This document shows, piece by piece, positions 35,843 through 43,874 of a stretch of DNA of 64,000 bases. The stretch is from Caldilineaceae bacterium (GTDB lineage Bacteria > Chloroflexota > Anaerolineae > Caldilineales > Caldilineaceae). The stretch's first letter is position 1. Each line of letters opens with the position of its first letter. Made by a program: the position numbers and the translations under genes. The notes beneath the pieces were generated by a model, which worked only from the letters and a program-made list of their open reading frames with translations, searched no databases and was not told where the DNA came from. The DNA lies in contig JAPKMW010000033.1 in assembly GCA_026645575.1 (NCBI GenBank), forward strand, positions 1 to 64,000, in the 5' to 3' direction.

Positions 35843-36469
35843 ATGTCAACACTGTCACTCTACGAAACGATTCAACGGATTGTGCAAGAGGAGTTGCGCC
35901 GAATACACACGGCGGAACTGGCTGTGGTGCAGGCGCAGCATCCGCACGCGGGGGAATCGGATCAGGAGAACTATAGCTGTACGGTGAAGCTGCGCAATGC
36001 CGGCCTGGTCTTGAAAGAAGTGCCAGTAGCGACGCCGCGCATCGGCCAGGTGAGTATTCCATCGGTCGGTGACTTGGTTTTGGTACAGTTTGTCGGCGGT
36101 GACATCAACGCACCGATCATTGTCGGTAGTCTGTACAACGACGAAGATCGCCCGCCGATTAACGCCAACGGGCAGTCGATTTTACACCTGCCCTTGGGCG
36201 CCGGTGACAGCGACGCTGTTCACATTGAAGTCAACAGCGACGGCAAGCGCGAGGTCAAGATCAAATTGGGCAGCGGCCTGGAAATCAACCTGAGCGATGA
36301 CGATCCCGCCGTCCAGATCGCCGTCGGCAGCAGCGCCACCATCCAGATCGACAATGACGGCGCCATCAAACTGGAAAGCCAGGGCAAAATCGCCATTACC
36401 GGCAACGAAGTCAATATTGAGGCAAAGGCGCAGCTCAAATTAAAGGGTGCGACGATTGATTTGAATTAG
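35843..36469 (+). CDS. Baseplate spike protein, gpV/gp5 type
   Basis: 208 aa. An N-terminal helix (residues ~1-30) leads to an OB-fold (YSCTVKLRNAGLVLKEVPVA, then GQVSIPSVGDLVLVQFVGGDINAPIIVGSLYNDEDRPP), the hallmark of gp5/gpV/VgrG spikes. Residues ~125-208 are short beta repeats (KLGSGLEINL, QIAVGSSATIQID, IAITGNEVNIEAK) that build a triple-stranded beta-helix needle. It sits on the hub and is capped by the PAAR protein. No lysozyme domain is present. The start at 35843 has only a weak ribosome site. Confidence 0.92.
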   Translation: MSTLSLYETIQRIVQEELRRIHTAELAVVQAQHPHAGESDQENYSCTVKLRNAGLVLKEVPVATPRIGQVSIPSVGDLVLVQFVGGDINAPIIVGSLYNDEDRPPINANGQSILHLPLGAGDSDAVHIEVNSDGKREVKIKLGSGLEINLSDDDPAVQIAVGSSATIQIDNDGAIKLESQGKIAITGNEVNIEAKAQLKLKGATIDLN

Positions 36470-36471
36470 AC

Positions 36472-36561
36472 TATTGGATATTAGGTATTGGATATTGGGT
36501 GACCGAGCTATCGAAATCATCGAATATCCAATACCGAATATCCAATACCTAATATCCAATA
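36472..36561. repeat. Perfect 25-bp hairpin of 7-nt repeats
   Basis: The arms 36472-36496 and 36537-36561 are exact complements built from TATTGGA/TATTAGG heptamers. It lies between the spike and PAAR genes. Confidence 0.85.
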
Positions 36562-36577
36562 CCCAAGAGGTAACATC

Positions 36578-36973
36578 ATGGCCCAACCCGCCGCCAAACA
36601 AGGCGATCAAATTCTCGCCACCGATACCCATATTGTGATGATTCCGTCGCCGGGTGGCCCTGTGCCGACGCCGTTGCCCCACCCCTTCACCGGCTTGATC
36701 GATGGCAGTCTGAGCAGCGACGTGCGAATTGAAGGCAAAGCGGCAGCAGTGCAGGGCAGCACCGCCACCAACACCCCTGCCCACATTCCGCAGGGAGGGC
36801 CATTTCAGCAGCCGCCCAGCAATCGGGCGACGATCCAACTGGGCAGCGGCACCGTGCGCATCAACGGCAAACCGGCGGCGCGCAACGGCGACAAGGCGCT
36901 GACCTGTAACGACCCGGCCGATCTACCCGTGGGGACGGTGTTGGCAGTTGGTACGGTGTTTATCGGGGGCTAA
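36578..36973 (+). CDS. PAAR-like spike tip protein
   Basis: 131 aa. The PAAR pattern is visible at both ends: AAKQGDQILATDTHI and GKPAARNGDKALTCNDP with a closing AVGTVFIGG. PAAR proteins form a sharp cone on the spike and pierce the target membrane, and can carry effectors. No toxin extension is fused. AAGAGGT precedes the ATG. Confidence 0.88.
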   Translation: MAQPAAKQGDQILATDTHIVMIPSPGGPVPTPLPHPFTGLIDGSLSSDVRIEGKAAAVQGSTATNTPAHIPQGGPFQQPPSNRATIQLGSGTVRINGKPAARNGDKALTCNDPADLPVGTVLAVGTVFIGG

Positions 36974-37065
36974 CCACCCCTCCCTAACCCTCCCCAGGCT
37001 GGGGAGGGAACTGTTGAGCGCACGACCGTTCCTCCCCCAAACTGGGGGAGGTTAGGAGGGGGTGG
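36974..37065. repeat. G/C-rich nested hairpins
   Basis: The outer arms CCACCCCTCCCTAACC (36974-36989) and 37050-37065 enclose two smaller hairpins of the CCTCCCC...GGGGAGG type. It lies between the PAAR and gp25 genes. Confidence 0.7.
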
Positions 37066-37088
37066 CTTGTATTTATCGGAGGTTAACT

Positions 37089-37550
37089 ATGGCTGCGGAT
37101 CGCCATCTCTTGACGGACATTCGACTGGGCTTGCGCGATGCGCGTTTGCGACCAGTCTATACGGTGGACGTAGACCGACGGCGCGTTCCCAATCAGGAGG
37201 GCTTGCGCGAAGATCTGGGTCTGGTGCAGGGCGTCGATAACTTGGGGCAGGCGGTTCTTCTACGCTTGTTGACCCCGCGGGGCGAACTGGCCGAATTGGC
37301 TCACCCTGACTATGGTTCACGCTTGCACGAATTGGTTGGGCGGGTTAACACCGAGACGACGCGCAACCTGGTCAAGCTCTTTATTCTCGAAAGCTTGCAA
37401 CAAGAGCCGCGCATTGCCAAGGTTGAAGAAGTGACGGTCACACCGACGCCGGGGCGTCGCGACCGGGTTGACGTATCTTTACGGGTGAAACCAATCGTTG
37501 CGAGCAGTAGCGTGACGATTGGCCCCTTCATATTAGAATTGGCGGTATAG
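37089..37550 (+). CDS. Baseplate wedge protein gp25
   Basis: 153 aa. The GPW/gp25 family core is clear: QAVLLRLLTPRGELAELAHPDYGSRLHELVGR...ETTRNLVKLFILESLQQEPRIAKVEEVTV. The protein links the baseplate to the sheath and seeds sheath polymerisation. Residues ~1-50 are an N-terminal addition. GGAGGT before 37089 fixes the start. The baseplate J gene follows after 48 bp. Confidence 0.92.
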   Translation: MAADRHLLTDIRLGLRDARLRPVYTVDVDRRRVPNQEGLREDLGLVQGVDNLGQAVLLRLLTPRGELAELAHPDYGSRLHELVGRVNTETTRNLVKLFILESLQQEPRIAKVEEVTVTPTPGRRDRVDVSLRVKPIVASSSVTIGPFILELAV

Positions 37551-37598
37551 CACAACCTGTATCCAGCGCAGGTTGGCATACCGCATGGAGTTAGGCTT

Positions 37599-39377
37599 AT
37601 GACCTTTAGACGCCGCAATTATCCGGAAGTGCTCGATAGCTTATTGACCGGCATCACCAAAGGGGTGGCGGCGGAAGAACACGCCTTCCCGCCCGTCACC
37701 AATGGGACAACTGGCGGGGCGCCCTTCCGGCATATTTTGGCACAGGCGCCCGTTGGCGACATCATTTCGGTCTATGGCAGCCGCGACGGCGCAACCTTTC
37801 TCTTCCGCAAAGGCGCCGATTATAAGCTGCTGCCCGACGGCAAGACGCTGGCCTGGCAAAAGGGCGCCCAGTTGCCCGACGCTGGCACGTTGATCCAGGT
37901 CAACTACTATCCTAAGGCTGCGCAACCCATCTTAACTGACATTCAGACCGGCAGCGTCGTGCGCACCTTGGCGGAGTCGGTGGGGTTGGAGATTGCTCGC
38001 TTGTATGCCCAATTAGAGGCGGTCTATCAGGCCGGCTTTGTGGACACGGCCACCGGCGGCGCACTCGATAAAGTGGTGGCGCTGTTGGGGATTGAACGGG
38101 TAGAGGGTGGCCATGCGGCGGGTGAAGTGGAATTTACCCGTGCCCCCAATACGCGCGGTGTGATCACCATTCCCGCCGGTACGCGAATCATCACCGAAGA
38201 TGGCAATATTGAATATGAGACAACCGAAGCCACTGAACTGTCAGTAGGACAAAATACGGCGCGAGTAGTGGCCCGCGATCTAGAGGTTAACGACCCCTTA
38301 CCCGCCGACGCGCTGACTGTACTGCCCGTCCCGATTGCCGGCATTCTCAGCGTCACCAACCCGGCGCCGACGGCCATTGCCACCCAGGATGAGAGCGACA
38401 GTGAACTGCGCACCCGCGCCAAAAATTTCCTTCACGGCAGCGAACGGGGGACGCTAGGGGCGATCAAAGCGGCGATTGCCCGTCAACGCATTACAGCAGA
38501 TGTCGAGGAACCGGCGGCTACGCCCGGCGTGGTTGAAATTACGCCCCATGTCGAGAGCCTGCCGCCCGAACTCTATCAGCGGTTGTTGACCGCCGTCGAA
38601 GATGCACGACCGGCGGGGGTGCGCATTGTCTGGAAAGGGGTGCTGCCGCCGGCCAAGGTCAACCTGTCGCTACGCCTGACCACAACCGCTGGTCTGCTGG
38701 AACAGGATTTGCGGGCTGCCCAACGGACCGTGCGTGAGAAAATTGCTGACTACTTTGCCCGGCTACCGGCGCGTGAACCGGGCAGCATCAACCGTCTCGT
38801 CGGTCTGGTCTTGAGTGTGCCGGGGGTCGAGGATGTCCGCCTGCTGGCCGCTACCTGGAACAACCCGCCACAGGATGTGCTGGATCTGACCAACGGCCTG
38901 CTCCATATTGCGGGGGCGCCGACGCAGTTGGGTGAATTGAATATCGCCGATCCGAACCTGCCGACGCGACTCGACGTGGTTGTCACCTACCCGACTAGTG
39001 CCGCGCCGCCTGATCTGCCAAAAATTAAGGGCGAGCTGACTAATACCCTGGGCTATCTCAACGACGCCAATGCCAGTGATGCCACACCGGCAACGACCCG
39101 TGCGCTTGCGTTCGGTAAGTTCCTATTAGCGGTAACGCTGCCAAACAAACCAGCGGCTTCATTGGCGGCCTATGATCAAGCCGTGAACACTGGCGGCGTA
39201 GTCCCACCCTTGCCAGACTCGACAACGGTTCAACCTTACCGGCTACAGTTTATTGTTACGGCGCAGAGCGGCTTGAGCCGGATCTTGACCCAATCGACCG
39301 ATCTTTACACCTTGACCGCCTTTGAGCGGCTGACCCTGGCTGATGTCACCCTAGAGCAGGAGGTCGTCAATGCCTAG
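37599..39377 (+). CDS. Baseplate J-like protein (gp6 type)
   Basis: 592 aa. A baseplate wedge ring protein. The N-terminal ~100 residues are a small beta domain; the J core follows: GEVEFTRAPNTRGVITIPAGTRIITEDGNIEYETTE, TAIATQDESDSELRTRAKNFLHGSERGTLGAIKAAI and VRIVWKGVLPPAKVNLSLRL. It joins gp25 and the gpI-like protein to build the wedges that open on contraction. GGAGTTAGG precedes the start. The last 8 bp overlap the next gene. Confidence 0.92.
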   Translation: MTFRRRNYPEVLDSLLTGITKGVAAEEHAFPPVTNGTTGGAPFRHILAQAPVGDIISVYGSRDGATFLFRKGADYKLLPDGKTLAWQKGAQLPDAGTLIQVNYYPKAAQPILTDIQTGSVVRTLAESVGLEIARLYAQLEAVYQAGFVDTATGGALDKVVALLGIERVEGGHAAGEVEFTRAPNTRGVITIPAGTRIITEDGNIEYETTEATELSVGQNTARVVARDLEVNDPLPADALTVLPVPIAGILSVTNPAPTAIATQDESDSELRTRAKNFLHGSERGTLGAIKAAIARQRITADVEEPAATPGVVEITPHVESLPPELYQRLLTAVEDARPAGVRIVWKGVLPPAKVNLSLRLTTTAGLLEQDLRAAQRTVREKIADYFARLPAREPGSINRLVGLVLSVPGVEDVRLLAATWNNPPQDVLDLTNGLLHIAGAPTQLGELNIADPNLPTRLDVVVTYPTSAAPPDLPKIKGELTNTLGYLNDANASDATPATTRALAFGKFLLAVTLPNKPAASLAAYDQAVNTGGVVPPLPDSTTVQPYRLQFIVTAQSGLSRILTQSTDLYTLTAFERLTLADVTLEQEVVNA

Positions 39378-41889
39378 TGCCAGCAATGAAAGCGTACTTG
39401 CGCGCGGAAGTGCGCTGAATATTCGTAACCGCCTCCCTTCGCTCTACCGGCCGGAGCCGGGCGACACAACACTCTTGAACCTGCTCCTGGGCAGCTTCGG
39501 TGTGGCACTGGATGAACTGAACGCCGAGGCCAGTCAGGTGATGCAGGCGCACTGGGTTCGTTACGCCGACCGCGCCCTCTATGATCCCTTCTTTCTGCAA
39601 CAGCGGGCCGAACAAGGGAAGCCACCACCCGATCTGACCAGACCGGCGGATCGCTTGGCGGTCGATACCTTTCCCTATCTCCATGACCTGGCGCGCCTTG
39701 CCAGTTTGCTGGGCACCAGCCCCTGGCGTGAGCCGCCCGATCAGCGGGAGAGCGTTGAAGCCTTTCGCCGACGGCTGGCGCGATTGGTGGCTCTCTATCG
39801 CGACGGGGTGAGTACGGTTGACGCGCTACGCAGCATGGTCGAATTACAACTGCCGGTTGACCTGACGGCGCCATTGGTAAACCAAGATCGTCCCTTTGCC
39901 ATTGAAGAAGCGGCGGAACGTGTGCCTCATGCGCTGGCTGTTCAGATGCCGGGTGAACCGCTGACACTGGTTGGCCCCTTGATGCGCTGGGCTATCGAAA
40001 ATGAGGGGTTGACGCCGGCCGCGCCCACGCTCTATATTGGCGGGGTGACGCCCCAAGCGGGGCTGATTGATGCCACCATCAATCCGATCATTGAACTTTA
40101 TCAGGCCCAAGGTCAGCGTTTACGCTTGGGCATTGCCTATGAGGACACCTTGCCGCCGAATGTGACGTTGCGTTTACGCCCTGCCTTCTCCTCCTGGTTG
40201 GCACTGGACACCGGGGTGCAACAAGCAATCAGCGCACCAGCGGCTGCTAGCCTGGGTGATCCCACCGCCCCTGGCCCCTGGCAGGCGGTTAACGAGGCGC
40301 CGACGGGGACAGTCACAGGGATTGTCCAGACGATTGATAAATTTCTTTGGCTGGCCGTGATCGTTGACGGCAAGGGCGAACTCTGGCGCTATGATGGGCA
40401 ACGGTGGGAACAGATGTTGACCGGTCTGCCCGCGATTGAAACATTGGCGGTTGACGGCTTTACCTTTCTGTTGGGAACCGCCGAGGGGCTGCGTCGGTGG
40501 ACATTCTCAACAACCAGTGACACCGCCGTCGAAACTGTGGCCGAGTTGGGCAATGATCCCGTTTACGCGCTCTACCAGGCGCAGGACGGTCAGTGGTGGG
40601 TGGGCAATGAAAAGGGGCTGTGGCGGTTAATTGGTGAAGGGGAAGGCGCAACGTTTCAGCCCTTTGTTCTCCATGCTAGCGCCGGCAACGGCACGCCCGT
40701 CTACGCCATTCACCAGGATCGGCTGGGCGTCTTCTACTTTGGTGTTGCGCTGGGATTGTTTCAATATCAACCGGGGACGGACGCCTGGTACTGGTACGCC
40801 GGCGACAGCCGCAGCGAACAGACGCCGGAATGGCAGCCCTTCCACCCGGCAGCCAGCGGCGCAGCGCGCAACTTTCCGACGGCGGAACGGGCTTTCCTGC
40901 CTACGGTACGCGCCATTTATCGCAGCCCCGATGCTGCCCTCTGGCTTGGTACGGAACAGGGGCTGGCGCGCTATGTCGCCCATCCGGTGCGCGGCTTGAG
41001 CTATACGACCCGGTTGGAAGCGTTTCCCGATCTTCTGTCGGTGGATGAGACCGGCAATGTCTATGCCATTCAACCCGACGAACGCGGTCAGCTTTGGTTT
41101 TGCACGGCGCGTGGCCTGTTACGCTACGATGGCCGCGATTTCCACCAATGGCAAAATGATCACTGGGTAGGTTTGGGCCGTGCCGATCAGCGCTATACCG
41201 CCGAAGTGGAAGACCGGGGCGCGTGGCGCTTTCACCGCACCCAAGAACGGTGGCAACGCTTTGATAACAAAGCCGGCGTCTGGCAAGCCTTTACGGGCGA
41301 CCTGCGCACAACGGCGGAAACAGCGGTGCGCGCCATCCAATGGGTTGATCAAGTGGTCGGCGATCTGGGAACATGGGATGGTGCGACCTTTACGCCACAA
41401 GACACTGACGCGGCGGTCGATCCCGCCAAACTTAGTATCCACTGGAAACCGACTGAAACCGCTATCCTGACGGGTGGCATTCCGGCCATTCCCCGGTTGC
41501 CGGTTGGCGTCTCGACCTGGCGCTATCTCCGCCTGGAAGATCCACTCCGCCCGCGACCGACTCAACGCCCGGCCTGGACGGAGGAGGGCCGCTTATTGCC
41601 ATTACCCGCCGACCGGTTAGCGCCGCCGCCGGGTCGTTATGACCAGACGCTACCACCACCGGCCAGTGATTATGACGAAGCCGTCTTTGCCTTTCCCCCA
41701 ACGGCGCAAGTGTGGATGAGCTGGGCGACGGCGCCAGCCTTTAGCGTGCTGGTGCGTTTACAACCACAAGCCACCGGGGAAATCATCGACCCGGTCATTC
41801 TGGATCGCATCTGGCAGGGCATGAATCAGGTGCGACCGGCGGGGGTGCGATTGGCGTTGGCAGTAGGGGAAAAAGTTGTTAGAGCTTGA
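39370..41889 (+). CDS. gpI-like baseplate protein with embedded Reg_prop beta-propeller
   Basis: 839 aa. Residues ~1-165 follow the P2 gpI/tail-protein-I pattern (LPSLYRPEPGDTTLLNLLLGSFGVALDEL, LLGTSPWREP, RRLARLVALYRDGVSTVDALRSMV), and the end (DPVILDRIWQGMNQVRPAGVRLAL) is also gpI-like. Between them, at ~335-590, lie five repeats of the two-component-regulator propeller kind: LWRYDG...LLGTAEGLRRW, VYALYQ...WWVGNEKGLWRL, VYAIHQDRLGVFYFGVALGLFQY, VRAIYR...LWLGTEQGLARY and VYAIQPDERGQLWFCTARGLLRY. Such a blade set in a baseplate protein could bind a surface glycan or a fibre. AGGAGG lies inside the J gene. Confidence 0.85.
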   Translation: MPSASNESVLARGSALNIRNRLPSLYRPEPGDTTLLNLLLGSFGVALDELNAEASQVMQAHWVRYADRALYDPFFLQQRAEQGKPPPDLTRPADRLAVDTFPYLHDLARLASLLGTSPWREPPDQRESVEAFRRRLARLVALYRDGVSTVDALRSMVELQLPVDLTAPLVNQDRPFAIEEAAERVPHALAVQMPGEPLTLVGPLMRWAIENEGLTPAAPTLYIGGVTPQAGLIDATINPIIELYQAQGQRLRLGIAYEDTLPPNVTLRLRPAFSSWLALDTGVQQAISAPAAASLGDPTAPGPWQAVNEAPTGTVTGIVQTIDKFLWLAVIVDGKGELWRYDGQRWEQMLTGLPAIETLAVDGFTFLLGTAEGLRRWTFSTTSDTAVETVAELGNDPVYALYQAQDGQWWVGNEKGLWRLIGEGEGATFQPFVLHASAGNGTPVYAIHQDRLGVFYFGVALGLFQYQPGTDAWYWYAGDSRSEQTPEWQPFHPAASGAARNFPTAERAFLPTVRAIYRSPDAALWLGTEQGLARYVAHPVRGLSYTTRLEAFPDLLSVDETGNVYAIQPDERGQLWFCTARGLLRYDGRDFHQWQNDHWVGLGRADQRYTAEVEDRGAWRFHRTQERWQRFDNKAGVWQAFTGDLRTTAETAVRAIQWVDQVVGDLGTWDGATFTPQDTDAAVDPAKLSIHWKPTETAILTGGIPAIPRLPVGVSTWRYLRLEDPLRPRPTQRPAWTEEGRLLPLPADRLAPPPGRYDQTLPPPASDYDEAVFAFPPTAQVWMSWATAPAFSVLVRLQPQATGEIIDPVILDRIWQGMNQVRPAGVRLALAVGEKVVRA

Positions 41890-41896
41890 GAGAGTT

Positions 41897-41966
41897 GGTA
41901 TTGGGATATTGGGTATTGGATGATTGGACCAACAGGTAATCACCCAATACCCAATATCCCAATACC
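41897..41966. repeat. Perfect 23-bp hairpin of TATTGGG-type repeats
   Basis: The arms 41897-41919 and 41944-41966 are exact complements. The unit family (TATTGGN) resembles that at 36472 and 31415. Confidence 0.85.
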
Positions 41967-41983
41967 TAACCGAAGGAGCAACG

Positions 41984-43672
41984 ATGGGCGTCTTACTCGA
42001 TACCTTAGGCAATAAAATGGCGGGGCAACTGATCCGCTCAGAAGATTGGAATGCACTGGTGGCGGCGGTAGATGGCTTGCAGGCGCAGGTGACAACGCTA
42101 CAAACCACCTTGACGGCGCAGATTAGGGCCGTACAAGGCGAGGTTGGTCAATTGCAGAGCGATTTGAAAGCATTTCAGGAGCAGACCAACGGTCTCTTCG
42201 GCCAATACTTTCGCGTCACCATGCAGACCAAACAACTCAACTATGCGATTGGTGAGTTGGCCGAGATCACGGCGCAGATCACCGACCTGTTTGGCCGGCC
42301 TATTCGCTTGGACAATCGGTTGGAACGTCCGTGGATCGATTTTGTGACACTCTGGGGTCAACTCAAACCGGCCCCTGGCTTTACCAGTCGCGACGGGGCG
42401 GGCGACCGCACGATTGCGGTGCAGGTCAATGCTGATGGCGTGGCGCAGGTGTTGTTGCGCGCCGACCATGCCGATCGCTTTAGCGATGACGAAGAGCGCG
42501 AGGTGGCCGGCACACTGGAGACGCTCGTCCCCGGCGCAAATTTCACCTTTAAGGAGGCCATTCTCAACAGCCGGACGCCGGTCGAGGCCAAGGAGAAAGG
42601 CTTCCTGCGCACTATGACCCTGGAATATGACCGCCGTGATGCCAAAACGCTACGGAACTACACCGATACATATTACCAGAAAAACCCAACGATTCTGGGA
42701 AAACGGAACACCATTGGCATCTTCCACACCTGGCGCGACTACCGCTCGACGGTGCTGGCCTTTGCCACCGCCGACGGTGATCCCCGCTCGCCCGACCAAA
42801 GCCGCGGCGTCAGTTCGATCCAGGTCACCTTCCGCGATTGGATCGGCCCCTGGCTCAATCTCGAATATCTGGTGGAGACCAAAGACTTGTCGGCTAAGGT
42901 CAGTGAACAATTGCGCGGTTCCATCCGTGGCACCCATGCCGAAAGCGTTGGGCGGGTGCGGAGAATCTTGGACGAGTTTACGCTGGATGTGGGGATGTTG
43001 GGCAAGGTGCGCAACTATGGCGTGGTGGACGAGGCGTTTACCCTGGTCAATCTGCCCAACCCGCCGGAATATTTTGACGCCCTGTCGCAGAACATGCGCA
43101 GCGCCGTCAAGTTTCAGCAGAGCCTGGTCGATACCGAGCTTCCCGTGGCGGTCGATGCCTTTACCAACGTCGCCGTGCGCATTGAACGGCGCACTGATGA
43201 CGTCGATGGCAAGGTGCGCCTGACCGACGAACGCTTTAATGGCGTGGTCGAAGCAGCTCTCGAACGTTTTAATAAGCAGGTCGGCGAAGCCGAAACCCGT
43301 TTTGACAACCGCGTGACGGAGCGACTGGGCGGCTTTACCGAACAGGTCAACGTGCTGCAACGCGCCTTGCAAGAGCAGGGCAACAATCTGCGCACTGAAT
43401 TTACTGGCCGAGCCGCCCAATTAGAAACCGCCTTTGGCTCGCTCAATGGCCGCTTCACTGCCGCGTTGGCCGAAGGCGGTTCGGTTCAACAACTCAACAA
43501 CCGCCTGGCCACCCTCGAAAATCGCGTCGGCGCCATCAACGTGCTCAAGCTGGACGCGGATCGGGTCAACGACGCTGTCAGCCGGGTTGATACCCTGATG
43601 GCCCTGGTGCGCGCCGGCAATCGCGCCCCCTTTCAGCCGGTTCAGCCGGTGGGGGATGTGGAGACAAGGTGA
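41984..43672 (+). CDS. Coiled-coil tail fibre-like protein, paralogue 1
   Basis: 562 aa, not a recognised family. Residues ~25-85 and ~410-550 are long coiled coils (LQAQVTTLQTTLTAQIRAVQGEVGQL; ERFNKQVGEAETRFDNRVTERLGGF), with a mixed folded core at ~90-400 that contains FRDWIGPWLNLEY. The gene at 43875 has the same plan and a related WLGAWLQTY core motif, so the two are likely paralogues. The place after gpI and the coiled-coil ends suit trimeric fibres or a fibre-baseplate connector. GAAGGAG precedes 41984. Confidence 0.6.
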   Translation: MGVLLDTLGNKMAGQLIRSEDWNALVAAVDGLQAQVTTLQTTLTAQIRAVQGEVGQLQSDLKAFQEQTNGLFGQYFRVTMQTKQLNYAIGELAEITAQITDLFGRPIRLDNRLERPWIDFVTLWGQLKPAPGFTSRDGAGDRTIAVQVNADGVAQVLLRADHADRFSDDEEREVAGTLETLVPGANFTFKEAILNSRTPVEAKEKGFLRTMTLEYDRRDAKTLRNYTDTYYQKNPTILGKRNTIGIFHTWRDYRSTVLAFATADGDPRSPDQSRGVSSIQVTFRDWIGPWLNLEYLVETKDLSAKVSEQLRGSIRGTHAESVGRVRRILDEFTLDVGMLGKVRNYGVVDEAFTLVNLPNPPEYFDALSQNMRSAVKFQQSLVDTELPVAVDAFTNVAVRIERRTDDVDGKVRLTDERFNGVVEAALERFNKQVGEAETRFDNRVTERLGGFTEQVNVLQRALQEQGNNLRTEFTGRAAQLETAFGSLNGRFTAALAEGGSVQQLNNRLATLENRVGAINVLKLDADRVNDAVSRVDTLMALVRAGNRAPFQPVQPVGDVETR

Positions 43673-43862
43673 CAGGGTGACAGGGTGAATGGGTGACAGG
43701 GTGAATGGGTGAATGGGTGACAATCATGTAATTGCACCTTGAATGTGACGAACGAAGAACCGTTACTAGCCGCATTCCATTTTTAGGTGCTAATCTTCAT
43801 TCCATCACCTTGTCACCCCCTCACCCTGTCACCTTGTCACCCCCTCACCTTGTCATGATAGA
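43673..43862. repeat. GGGTGACA/GGGTGAAT tandem repeats, inverted
   Basis: About seven 8-nt units (GGGTGACA or GGGTGAAT) run on the top strand from 43673, and CACCCTGT/CACCTTGT-type units run on the other strand up to 43862, with ~80 bp of unique sequence between. The 200-bp gap holds no gene. Confidence 0.75.
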
Positions 43863-43874
43863 TGGTGAACAACA

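Noticed and set aside
43673..43862. CRISPR array or minisatellite coding for a repeat protein
   Set aside because: The units are 8 nt, inverted in the second half, and no open frame crosses the region.
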